NCBI RefSeq assembly: GCF_000315625.1
Contig: NW_005434631.1
Location: 506,455-541,529 of the forward strand
DNA length: 35,075 nt
Reading direction: 5' to 3'
Source: Guillardia theta CCMP2712
Taxonomy: Eukaryota; Cryptophyceae; Pyrenomonadales; Geminigeraceae
The position numbers were made by a program, and so were the translations under genes. This document shows positions 1 through 9,369 of the stretch, piece by piece (positions within the stretch are counted from its first letter, which is position 1; each line of letters starts with the position of its first letter). The notes under the pieces were generated by a model. It ran no database searches. It was not told the origin of the DNA and worked only from the letters and a program-made list of their open reading frames with translations.

Positions 1-238
1 TACGAGGCGGAGTAGTCGGAGAAAAGGAAATATCCGAGCCAGGAGGATCGAGGGCGAGAGGGAGGGGGCGGGAAGGAGTGGAGAAGGAGGAGGAGGAGGA
101 GGAGACGAGAGCAGACGAGAGCAGGCAAGGGCAGAGGAAGAGGAAAGGAAGAGGGGAGGGGAGGGGAGGGGAGTGCAAGGGCCATGTAGGAGCAGGAAGA
201 ACTGATGTACTGTTGAGCGGCAGGATGATGAGGAGGAG
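1..238. other. Purine-rich upstream region of the Tudor-ankyrin gene
   Basis: The stretch is mostly G and A (GGA and GGGGA runs at about 60-175) and contains no convincing coding exon. In the frame of the downstream start codon a TGA occurs at 203-205, so the first in-frame ATG after it is the one at 239. This is probably 5' flank or untranslated leader. I see no TATA box. Confidence 0.4.
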
Positions 239-3168
239 ATGAGCGAGGAGGAGGAGGAGCCCCAGTGGCAGCCCTGCCAGGTGATGAGAACTCTGCCCTT
301 GACTGCTGCATGACAAGCTCAAGGCGGTCTACCATGGCGACGGGACATGGCGCGAAGGTATTGCATGTGAGAAGACAGCTGAGGTGAGGAGGAGACGGCA
401 GAAGCCCAGCCCCTCACCTGCTCCTCAGACGTTCCTCGTCCGCTTCATCGGGCATGCCGACCAGGAACCCCAGGTGCTCCCGTTCCCTCCCCTGCTGGGA
501 GGTAACGAGGTGGAGCAGGAGACAGAGGCCCAGGACGTGCATCTGCTGCGACAGCAGGTACCCTCCTCCGCGGCTCTCCTCCTCCACTCACGCCTCCTCC
601 TTCAGGCAACTCGCTCCCCTGCCTCTGACGCATTCCCTGGGAGCTCGAAATACCCGCGAGTGTCAGTGGAGGACCTGTTTCGTTCCTTCACCGTCTCCTC
701 TGAGCCTGGTATGTCGTCCCCTGCTCCTATCTCCCTTCCCTGCTCCTCTGTTCCTCCCTCCCTCCCCTCCTCTCCTCTCCCTCCTCCTCCTCTTCCCACC
801 CCCCCTCCCTCTCTCTCGCCTCCCCTTCCACCTCTTTTCTACCTCCTTTGCATTCTGAAGCATCCGCAGCGAACACCTCCTCCCCTAAGCTTGCTCCCAC
901 CCCGCCTCTGACGTCAGGTCAATGAGAAAATGGGACGGGGAACAGGATGGATCAGAAGGAGGGCGGAGGGGGAGGGGATGGGGGGCAGCAAGAGGATGGT
1001 GAAGAGGAGGAAGACGAAGGGGGAGGGAGTAAGAGGATTTGACTGCCATGCAGTGAACACAGCATCTCCCAAGCTCTCTCCTCCGACTCCTCCCCTCTCC
1101 TCAAGTCTGTGCTCCCCTAGCGCGCCCAACGGCTCATCATCTTCCTCCAGGCAGTCTGACGCTGCTGGACAAAGAGTATCCTCTCCATGACGCGTGCGCG
1201 AGAGGCGAGATGGACAAGGTCAGCCAGATGCTCCTCCTCCTCCTCCTCCTCCTCCTCCTCCTCCTCCTCCTCCTCCTCCTCCTCCTCCTCCTCCTCCTCC
1301 CTGGCCTGACGTCTCGAAGATCCGGCACTTCATCGAAACGAAGAAGATGGACGTCAATGAACGCGGCCATCCACCCCAGCGCTGGTGAGCGGGAGGAGGA
1401 AGTGGAGAAGGAGTTGGAAGTTGAGGAAGATGTGGAGGAGGTAGAGGAGGAGCAAGTGTTGGTGGTTTGCAGTGATTATGTTGTAGTGGACGATGTTTGT
1501 GACCTCGCTTCCTCCAGGTGTCCTCTGCACTGCTCGGCGTTTGCTGGGAGGGTGGAGATCGCAAGATACCTCATCGAGAATCGTATTCATCCCCACCTCC
1601 ACTCCAGCAGCCTCACGAGCTGGCAGGGGCGGACACGTCGTTGCAGGACGAGGACGGCTGGACTGCGCTGCACCTTGCCTCGACCAAGGTCAGCAGCTGT
1701 TCGTGTGCTCAGCGAGAGGTTGAGGGAGGCGCAGGGGCACACGGAGTTTGTCAAGTTCCTCCTCGAGGCTCGGGCAGGTCACTGGATCAAGGTGCTGCTG
1801 GGGAGGAGGCGGGGCCTGTGCTGACTCGGAGCAGGACCACGACGGCTTCACGGCTCTGCACGAGGCGGCGAGGAACAACCACGTGGCTGTGCTGGAACTT
1901 CTGCGAGACGCTGGAGCAGAGTGAGCGAGCGAGCGACTTGCTGCCGCCGTCCCCTGACATGTCGGGCAGCATCAACGTCAGGACGATCCATGGCTCGAGC
2001 TTGAAGAGCCTCCACTCCATGCCCGGCCTTTTCGCTCATGCCATGAAGGTGAGCCGAGAACTGCCGCTGCCGCGTCTGACCTGCTGCGTCCTCCAGTCTG
2101 GCAGGACTCCCATCCACTGGGCCGCATGCAACGGGCACTTGGAGGTCCTGGTGAGGCTGGTGGAGGCAGGAGGGAGCATCGGGGCGCGGGACCACGAGGG
2201 CGACACTCCCCTGCTGCTGGCCGCTCGCAACGGCAACCTCGAGGTACTCAAAGCGCTGGTGCACTGGCAGGGGGGAAAGGAGGATGTCAACTCCTTCGGA
2301 TGGAACGCGGTCCACTGCGCTGCCTCTAACGGTCAGTCCCACTGCCTGCCGTTCCTGGCGGAGGGCTCCGAGGAGCTCCTCGATGCGCGGGACGGAGCCC
2401 AGCACACGCCCCTGCACGTTGCTGTCCTGCGCTCGCACCCCTCCTGCGTCAAAGTCCTCCTCGAGCTGGGAGCGCAACTGGAGTCTGCTGGACCCCTCGG
2501 CTCTACCGCCCTGCACTATGCCTGCCGGTCAGACCAGCCAGACGTCGTGAAGCTCCTGTTGGAGGCCAAGGCGGATGTGAGAGGAGGAGCTCAGCTCGAG
2601 AGCTGCTGAGCTTGCATGCAGATAGAAGCGAAGGATCAGGAGGGATGGACGGCCCTGCACTGGGCCTGCGCCTCCTCCTCAGACGGCTGCGCGTCCATCC
2701 TCGTCGCCGCCGGCGCTGACGTCCAGGCTCGCAATGGCGATTCTCTCCTGCCCTTTGATGTCGCGACCGATGCCACTCGCTTCGTCCTCGCCCAGGTACT
2801 TCTCCCCTCCCTCCTCCCCCATAGCTGACGCCAGCCAGGCGCACGGCAGCGCCTCCCGCCCTGCCTATCCTCCGGTCATGGCCGACAGCTACTACATGTG
2901 GCCTTACGGGGCCTCATCGGAGAGATGGACGGGGAGCTACGGACGGGAGGGCATGGCGGCAGCGGCCGTTGCCATGTCGTCCCCCATGCAGGAGGTGTAC
3001 AACGACTTCTGGTCCTCCCTCTCCCTCATGCCCGCCAACCACTACTACATGCCTGGCTCTGACGTGGATGCACCGAGTGAGCAGACGATGGGGACGAGCG
3101 CGTATCCCATGCCGTACAGGTACTACACGAGTGATGGGTACCCGCCGGCAACGTCAGGATACAACTAG
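239..3168 (+). CDS. Tudor domain plus ankyrin-repeat protein, 15 exons, about 586 aa
   Basis: Exons: 239-280, 318-383, 429-473, 519-557, 606-708, 1151-1218, 1320-1384, 1518-1582, 1627-1688, 1735-1791, 1835-1920, 1970-2048, 2097-2576, 2622-2795, 2839-3168. They sum to 1761 nt with every phase matching. Residues about 12-65 read as an SMN-type Tudor fold (AVYHGDGTWREGIA, then FLVRFIGHADQE), a fold that usually binds methylated Arg or Lys. About ten ankyrin repeats follow, with typical cores such as DGFTALHEAARNNHVAVLELL, RTPIHWAACNGHLEVL and EGWTALHWACASS. The C-terminal ~110 residues are Tyr/Pro/Met-rich without a recognised domain. Most introns are 37-49 nt; two are longer (101 nt with a CTC repeat, 133 nt), and the 442-nt intron 709-1150 joins in phase but could hide another exon. 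The pairing suggests a scaffold reading methylated partners (inference). No close orthologue recognised. Confidence 0.85.
1229..1302 (+). repeat. (CTC)n microsatellite inside an intron
   Basis: About 24 uninterrupted CTC units lie in the intron 1219-1319 of the Tudor-ankyrin gene, shortly before the acceptor. They produce false Leu-, Pro- and Gly-run reading frames. The intron is otherwise close to the usual short size. Confidence 0.9.
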
Positions 3169-3285
3169 CCAGGTGATAATGGCGATGCCTGGAACAAGTT
3201 GATACATAAAATGAACAAGCTTGGCGAGGGCATGCTGAAACTTGAGCAATAGACGAGCATAAGCATGAGAGTTTATTCTTCTCGC

Positions 3286-3471
3286 TTAATGACGGTTGTA
3301 GAAGTAGTCCCACTGGTGGCGAGCGCGGCGCCAGTCATCGTAGGAGGCGGCATCGTTGGCGCGGTAGTAGGTGTCCTCGGACTCCTGGTAGAGGGCGCGA
3401 GCCTGGGTGTTCTGAACGAACGCCTGGGTGTAGAGGTTGGCAGCCTTCTTTCCGTAGAGGATAGTGCGCAT
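3286..3471 (-). CDS. 61-aa basic Tyr-rich small protein exon, left copy
   Basis: The exon encodes 61 residues beginning MRTILYGKKAANLY and ending WDYFYNRH, then TAA. It is preceded directly by a good acceptor (TTCTTGTCAG), so the ATG is either the true start after a leader intron or an internal Met joined to an unseen upstream exon. The protein is rich in Tyr, Arg, Asp and Gln, has no membrane segment or signal peptide, and probably forms an amphipathic helix. I do not recognise the family. All 186 bases are identical to the copy at 5028-5213 on the other strand, while 5' and 3' flanks are unrelated beyond about 10 and 2 bases. Codon use is strongly C-ending, suggesting good expression. The antisense strand is also open but is read as a shadow. 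Confidence 0.7.
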   Translation of the reverse strand: MRTILYGKKAANLYTQAFVQNTQARALYQESEDTYYRANDAASYDDWRRARHQWDYFYNRH

Positions 3472-4300
3472 CTGACAAGAACCGTAAGACGGGGAGATGC
3501 GCACATGCAAAAGTGAAAGACAGCAAGGGGGTGAGGAGGAGAAGTGATATGCAGCGTGCTGATTCAAGGATGGACACGATGGATAGACAATAAGAGAAGT
3601 TGAGTGGCAGCACAGAACCAAGCGACACAGGGTGAGGAGGGACAACAAATACACGATAGACATGACCTAGATGTGTTCTAGCACATGATGTAACACTGTA
3701 CATGAACAAGGTAGTCGGCAGACATCTGGTTAAGCCAGAAATACATTTCAAGACCAACTTTACAAGAAAGCAGCGAAACGCCAAAGCAACCACACAAACT
3801 GTGCAGGTTTCGCATGTGTACACTGATGCAGAACTGTAGGGTATACAAGGAAAGAATGGAGAACATGAACAGAAACAACAAAGTAGCGAGCAAGAGACAC
3901 GACAAGAGAAGAAAGAGAGGAGGGGAGAGCATTGAGCGAATCAGGCAGGTGGGGAAAGATGCATGTAAGCATGCAACGCGGCGGAGCCATACTTCAGAGG
4001 ACGATGAGAAGCCGTCGCCGGGCGGGGTGGTATATGAAAGGGGGTGGTGGAGTTTGAAGTGATATTTTACCCATGAAAGGGTGGGTACTTACAGTCAAGA
4101 ATGGGGTCCTAAATTGGTATGAGGGGTCCTTTTGGAAGTGATGAGGTAGGGGTCAAGTAGGGGTGGATGAGGTGGCAAATCTGCGGCTCTTCGCACTGGG
4201 AGGAACCAGAAGAGGACAGTACCCCTTCCGAAAACGAATCTATAATCACTAAACTTGACAAAATCTCAAATCTGTGAAAAATTATTTGAAAATTGATATG
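3472..4300. other. Intergenic region between the inverted gene pair, left half
   Basis: This holds the leader or intron of the left 61-aa copy and its presumed promoter. On the minus strand an in-frame ATG lies at 3661-3663, followed shortly by a possible GT donor, so MSIV... could be a tiny first exon, but the right copy shows no matching exon. No protein domain is seen on either strand. At 4020-4210 there are G-rich tracts (GGGGTGG, GGGTAGGGG). Confidence 0.3.
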
Positions 4301-4365
4301 TATTATTGGATTGTTACACGAGATTTGCTTTTCCGACGGGGGTGTCTATCGGCAAGATTCCAGAC

Positions 4366-4373
4366 TATATAAA
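4366..4373 (+). promoter_or_regulatory. Possible TATA box (TATATAAA) for the right 61-aa gene copy
   Basis: TATATAAA lies 655 bases before the coding exon at 5028. Transcription starting about 25-30 bases downstream would give a 5' leader whose intron ends at the TTCTTGTCAG acceptor (5018-5027). This is inferred from motif and spacing only; the long pyrimidine tract 4440-4690 would then be intronic. Confidence 0.35.
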
Positions 4374-4439
4374 CCTCCGAAGAGCCACTTCACATCAGCA
4401 TCGAATGTATGGCACTTTGCCTTGTTTCTCTCCCTTTCA

Positions 4440-4700
4440 GCCTTCTATGTCCTCCCTATCCTGTTCCTTCCTCCTTCCTCTTCAACCTTTCTCCTTCCTC
4501 TTCATCCTCCTTTCTCCTTCCTCTTCATCCTCCTTTCTCCTTCCTCCTTCCTCCTTCCTCCTCCCTCCTTCCTCCTTCCTCCTTCCTCCTTGCTCCTTCC
4601 TCTTCATCATCCTCCTCCTCCCTCTCACATCCCCCCTCACCCCCAACTCTTTCTTCCTCTTCCCTCCTCCTCTTCCTTCCTCCTCCTCCTCCTCTTCATT
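4440..4700 (+). repeat. Pyrimidine-rich compound microsatellite (CTTCCTC-type)
   Basis: Imperfect runs of CTTCCTC, TCCTTCC and CTCCTC over about 260 bases produce Ser/Leu/Pro-rich frames on one strand and Glu/Arg/Lys frames on the other. No codon-like constraint is visible. It probably sits in the leader intron of the right 61-aa gene copy. Confidence 0.8.
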
Positions 4701-5027
4701 GCCCCCCTTCTCATCACAACATTCCTTGTTGGTTGTCACCTCTGTTGTCCATGACGTGCTGGTGAAATGGGATTGTCTGCATGCCATATCGATGTCTGCT
4801 CAGAGTTCCCTCGATACTTCGTTACTCATTTGTATCCTCAGTCTTCTTGAGATGCCTTTGCGTTGTGTGATATGTGTTTGTATTGTTCGCCTCGATTTTC
4901 CAATGTAAATGTCTGTTGGAACTGGATGTTCTGATGGACTGCCGTTTCCTTCCTTGCTGTTCACACAAGCAACACTCTTGTACTCGCACGTACTGACTGA
5001 TTGTTCACCGCTAATGATTCTTGTCAG

Positions 5028-5213
5028 ATGCGCACTATCCTCTACGGAAAGAAGGCTGCCAACCTCTACACCCAGGCGTTCGTTCAGAACACCCAGGCTC
5101 GCGCCCTCTACCAGGAGTCCGAGGACACCTACTACCGCGCCAACGATGCCGCCTCCTACGATGACTGGCGCCGCGCTCGCCACCAGTGGGACTACTTCTA
5201 CAACCGTCATTAA
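5028..5213 (+). CDS. 61-aa basic Tyr-rich small protein exon, right copy
   Basis: Same 61 residues and same 186 bases as the minus-strand copy at 3286-3471. The exon again begins with ATG immediately after TTCTTGTCAG, and sequence identity stops two bases after the TAA stop. The two copies are head to head about 1.56 kb apart. Downstream, 5214-5347 is a short untranslated stretch shared with the convergent carrier gene. Function unknown. The conserved ATG-at-acceptor arrangement in both copies favours translation starting here with a leader intron upstream, but a coding first exon cannot be excluded. Confidence 0.7.
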   Translation: MRTILYGKKAANLYTQAFVQNTQARALYQESEDTYYRANDAASYDDWRRARHQWDYFYNRH

Positions 5214-5347
5214 GCAGTTCCTGTTTAATGTGTTGAGCTGGTTGTAACCTGAGATAGTCACTGGTCAGTATGGTTGTACTTCATAGAAACTCCCGGAAAC
5301 AAGTGTTTGATGTACTCACTCAGTAAACACACAAATCTAAACACATG

Positions 5348-6463
5348 TCACTTGCTTTTCACTTTGGACAAAGACATGATGAGTTCGTAGCAGACGGAAG
5401 AGAGCGCGGACACAGGAACTGCCATCCACAACTTGGGAGCCAACCCCTTTCCAAGTGAGGAGACTCCTTCAGACTTCACCATTTGCGTAATTGTGTTCCA
5501 TCCTGAGGTGCCGGTACCGATCTTCGTCTGTACCCTCACCTTCATGGTATCAAGTGGATTCGTCACGATCGCATTCACCGCTCCCGCGATCATGCCCGCA
5601 GTGAGGTGGATGGGCATGCCCTGCACAGCATCTGGAGCACGGCGAGCAAGCATCTGCTTCGACTGCTCATAGCTCGCCCACCACACAGCCGCCTGGGGGA
5701 CGAAGGCAAGGATGTGGGCCCCAGTCCCTCGCCACAGGCCGAAGACTCCGTCCTCTTTGATCACGTCTTTGACGACGGAAAGAGCCCCCTTGAACTGCGA
5801 TCCCACAGGTCGGTGAGCAGGACCGGAGCCTTTCTCCCACGAGGGAGGGAGGCCTCCTTGGATCTGAATCTTCTGCACGATGACGTCGAGCGGGACCCAG
5901 AAGCAGGAGGTAAGGCCCTCCGCAAGCGCTCCTGCGCACAAGGGCGCGATCGGAGACTCCTTCCACTTCTCTCCTCCCAGCCCCTCCACTTTCTCCTTGC
6001 ACCAGTTGTACGTCACGAGGTAGGCGAGCTGGGCAGGGATCCCAGCGAACGTGTTGAAGCCGAAGCCTCGGAAGAAGCCGTACATCCCCTCCCGCCCGTA
6101 GATGTGCCGGCAGAGAACGATCCAATCCTTCCACAGCTTGTTAGTAGGGCGAAGATCCACCTAGCAGGAGCATCAGCGAGGACGAAGTAGGGGCAAGCAC
6201 CTGTCTACCTGGAGCCTTGTCTTGAGCAGATCCGAAGGGTACATGAGGAGCTGCTCTACGATGTACAAGGCAGACCCGTACCCCAAAAGGTGGGGTAGAG
6301 AAGTGTCCTTCCAGGCCACGCTGATCTCCTTGCGAGCGATGATCGAGTAGAGAAGGTCTTCAATCTCTGCCTCGTCCTCCTCGTCTTCGTCGGACTTGAT
6401 TGCATCGTTCGCTGCCTGCGTTCCATCGTGCCGCGTGCCTGACTGCCTCCTCAAGATCGTCAT
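5348..6463 (-). CDS. Mitochondrial carrier family protein (SLC25, A44-like), 355 aa
   Basis: Two exons, complement(5348-6160, 6209-6463), joined in phase 0 across a 48-nt intron. The protein has the three carrier repeats, each with its signature: YPSDLLKTRLQ (residues 75-85), VPLDVIVQKIQIQ (174-186) and NPLDTMKVRVQ (286-296). Matching loop sequences such as YGREGMYGFFRGFG and EDGVFGLWRGTGAHI are present. Six transmembrane helices in the inner mitochondrial membrane are expected. The second signature (PLDVIVQK) and general layout recall SLC25A44-type carriers, proposed for branched-chain amino acids, but substrate cannot be set from sequence. An acidic N-terminal stretch (DEDEEDEAEIED, 25-36) precedes the first helix. 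The start is the first ATG of the frame. Confidence 0.9.
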
Positions 6464-6992
6464 GTTCTCTTATGAGAGGTGAGTTTAGCTATGGAAACTG
6501 AATTCCATTCCCGTCCCAACCTGCCTTCCAGGTAGTCAATGATACAACACACCCTTCAACCTGGATCACAACACGCTACCTTCGGCCACTTCATACTCTG
6601 GGAAGCCCTTTCTTTCCCCTTCCCCCATCCCTTCTCCTCCTGCCTTCACTCCCTACCCGCTTATTCCACTCCCTCTCGCTCCCCCCGCCCCCCCCCCCGC
6701 CCCCCTCATCTTCCTCCTTGATCACTCCTCTTCGTAGAAGCTTCTATCCTGCATGCGCTCTAGCTAGACGTAGCGGAGACCCACTGGGCCACCTTTCCTC
6801 CCCAAAAGAACCTACCCCACCCCCCTGACAAACTCCGTGCGTGTTTATACCCCATATTTTGTAGATTAAAATACCGGTAGTGATGTACCCCTACCTCAAT
6901 CAAAGGGGAAGTATGGCACGGAAGGAAGATGGAGCGAGTGAGGAGGAAGAGTAGGAAGGGAAGGAGACAGCACGGAAGAGAGGTACTGCAGC
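6464..6992. other. Intergenic region upstream of the carrier gene
   Basis: Contains pyrimidine-rich stretches (6600-6720, with C-runs at 6680-6705) and a short AT-richer segment near 6840-6900. It is the presumed promoter region of the minus-strand carrier. No coding exon or structured RNA recognised. Confidence 0.3.
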
Positions 6993-7224
6993 GAGAGGAG
7001 AGCACTTTACGTGGCTATGAGAGGAGAGCACTTTACGTGGATCTGAGAGGAGAGCACTTTACGTGGCTATGAGAGGAGAGCACTTTACCTGGCTCTGAGA
7101 GGAGAGCACTTTACCTGGCTCTGAGAGGAGAGCACTTTACGTGGCTCTGAGAGGAGAGCACTTTGGCTCTGAGAGGAGAGCACTTTGGCTGGCTCTGAGA
7201 GGAGAGCACTTTACGTGGATCTGA
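6993..7224 (+). repeat. Tandem repeat, 26-bp unit, about 9 copies
   Basis: The core GAGAGGAGAGCACTTTACGT is followed by GG(A/C)T(A/C)T. Nine copies start every 26 bases, except copy 7, which lacks four bases (ACGT) after CACTTT; copy 8 has GGCT in place of ACGT. Variants (ACGTGG, ACCTGG, GGCTGG) look like ordinary minisatellite drift. There are no spacers, so this is not a CRISPR array. Confidence 0.9.
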
Positions 7225-8265
7225 GGGATACGCTTTGCCGAAGATCCTTGGATTGGGATTAAGTTCCATGTCAACTGCAGGCTGGAGGAAGTTGGCGGGG
7301 ATGCTTTCAGTTGAAAGACTCGGAGTGACGAGCCTCATGAGTAGGAGATGGAGGGGAAGGAGAAGAGAATGCAGTAGGTGTCCCTAAACCCCGTACGCTA
7401 ACGTTCGGCCTAACTCGAGAACGAGAGGACCTGAGCAGTCTTGGACGGTCTTGCTCGATTGGATGAGAGTTTAGAGCGGCAATAATCAGTCAGGACCAGT
7501 TCACATGTGACATACGCTTGTTCTTGTTCATCTTGAGAAGCAGTGGAAACTGATCAAACACGATGAGACCAAGGGAATCTATCCTAGTGTGAACCATGCG
7601 AGTGCATCAGAAACGGCCTAGATTTCTAAAGTTATTCGTGTTGCTTGTAGTCTCCAAGATCCACAAGGCACAAGGCAGCTGTGTTCGCGATGAAAGAGAG
7701 GTAGACTTATCGGAAAACTTGTTCGTGGTTCTAGTACACATGAGGGTCAACGCATCTTCAAGGTCTATTCTTCCACTTCGATTTGGTCGTCATCGACGAT
7801 TTCTTGGACTAGAAAACTAATTTTCCCGTGTTGTAGCTTTGCACATACTAGCTGTACGTAACCTTCAGGCTGCCATGGTTGTTGTGGATGGTTGTTAGGC
7901 TATGGAACCTCGGCACTAAGCTAGAAAGCAGTGGAAGGAGCGAAGGGAAACAGAAGGGAGTAAGTCTGCAGGATCGTAGGAAGCAACCTCTTCCCAAAAC
8001 CACTCTGGCAACTCGTGCTTAGAGGGTTATTGTCTGGTTTCTTCCTTGTAAACACTGGGGAGAAAGGAAAAAGTTCCAGCTATCAGGGACAAGGAACGAA
8101 ATATAAAACAGCTTGAAAATTTATTGACTGAACGGTTACTCAAACGTAATTCACAAATTCAAATTGACATAAATCTTCACATCACTATTCACATGAAAAA
8201 TCGTTCTGCGTAGGGGCAAAGACAATCAGTCAGAGGAGTGAAAAACTGCCGTCATCGTTCAACGC
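7225..8265. other. Non-coding stretch, nothing recognised
   Basis: About 1 kb with no convincing exon. Short open frames (for instance 7596-7820, plus) show no domain or repeat. The part next to 8266 probably carries the 3' untranslated region of the minus-strand gene that ends there. Confidence 0.3.
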
Positions 8266-9369
8266 TTACCAATCACTGGAGTCGCTGTTGCGTGCTATTG
8301 CCACGTAAGCCTGAATGTCTTCTGCACTTGACTGTACAAACCATTCGGGGCTGTCCTGCAAAGGGTTGGGAGAAGAATTCTTTGAGGAACCACCTGATTG
8401 GCCATTGGTTCCTCCGTTCTCCCCGCCATCCTGAAAGATCTCCTGTTGCTCATCCTGCTGGTAGGTAAGGAACGAGAAGCACGGGTCATTTTCGTTTACG
8501 ACATTGCCAGGGCTGCCATTTTCCTCTTGCTCATTCTCCGGAGGAGGGAGAACCTCATTGTCCATGGCGTCTCCAATAGATTGCTTGAAGCAGCAACTCA
8601 CCGTCTCATTGTCATTGAAATTATTGACACTCGTATCAGCCAGGTCTTCCATTGAACCTGAACCGACCTGATTAACGCTGTTGCGTGCGCTTTGTATAGT
8701 CTGGAATCCTTCATACTGGTACAAGGATCCCCTCATATCTTGCTCGTTGATGTCGTATGCTGCTTCTGCATTTGGAGCAGCAGCAGCAGCAGCAGCAGCT
8801 TCTCTCACTCCCTGCTGACTCTGGACCGGACTTGAGCTGGTTTGCTCCTGCAAGGGCGAGGGTGACCTTTTCCTGTCCTTCCTGCGTTTCCTGGGACGCG
8901 AGTCCTTCGCTCCGACCGGCCTGCCAGGAGCTCGCTTGTTCATGCTCTCATACTCAGCTCTCTCCTCGTCAGTCCAGAGTGGCATGGTCACGTGTGCCCA
9001 AGTCCTCCTGTCCCAGATATCTCGCACTGCCTTGGAGCTGATACTGAAGTGCCGTGCTATCACCGCGCTCTCAGCGGTCTTGAAGAGCGAGTCGGAGTTC
9101 CTCGACGAGTAGATCTTGAGTGCGATGTCTGCATTCAGGATCGCCTTCCGTGTTGCAGCCCCTGTGCTGCACCTGTCCTGTGCCTCATCCTTGTCTTGTT
9201 CGCAAGGATGGTAACTCCCCTGGTAACTCCCCTGCATCATACCTCTCGTGGAGCTGGCCTCGTGCAAAGGATAGTTCCCATGAGGGACCCCCAACGATTC
9301 AGCAGCCTGGTAGGCTGAGGGCTCCTCCATTCCCTGCATGCGGGAGCTAGGAAACCCTTGCCTGTCCAT
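8266..9369 (-). CDS. Probable nuclear protein with IWDRRTW helix-turn-helix-like motif, 367 aa
   Basis: Single open frame with ATG at 9367-9369 and TGA at 8266-8268. Residues about 78-140 contain AVIARHFSISSKAVRDIWDRRTW followed by APGRPVGAKDSRPRKRRKDRKR. The first part resembles a helix-turn-helix with an 'S.KAVRDIWxRRTW' signature seen in many uncharacterised algal and oomycete proteins (recalled, not searched). The second has an AT-hook-like GRPVG core and a basic nuclear-localisation stretch. The C-terminal two thirds are low complexity, with an Ala run from a CAG/GCA repeat (8778-8802) and acidic, Asn/Gln/Ser-rich tail. A DNA-binding regulator is the likely role by inference. No intron is needed. 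Confidence 0.75.
   Translation of the reverse strand: MDRQGFPSSRMQGMEEPSAYQAAESLGVPHGNYPLHEASSTRGMMQGSYQGSYHPCEQDKDEAQDRCSTGAATRKAILNADIALKIYSSRNSDSLFKTAESAVIARHFSISSKAVRDIWDRRTWAHVTMPLWTDEERAEYESMNKRAPGRPVGAKDSRPRKRRKDRKRSPSPLQEQTSSSPVQSQQGVREAAAAAAAAPNAEAAYDINEQDMRGSLYQYEGFQTIQSARNSVNQVGSGSMEDLADTSVNNFNDNETVSCCFKQSIGDAMDNEVLPPPENEQEENGSPGNVVNENDPCFSFLTYQQDEQQEIFQDGGENGGTNGQSGGSSKNSSPNPLQDSPEWFVQSSAEDIQAYVAIARNSDSSDW

Noticed and set aside
3265-3516. Plus-strand open frame with Val/Gly-rich, membrane-like sequence opposite the left 61-aa exon (and the same on the minus strand at 4800-5261)
   Set aside because: It is the antisense of the 61-codon exon. Its glycine-zipper look arises from the C-ending codon bias of the real strand, and it lacks a splice or start context of its own.
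6993-7224. Possible CRISPR array
   Set aside because: Units abut without unique spacers and drift in sequence; the window is eukaryotic. It is a minisatellite.
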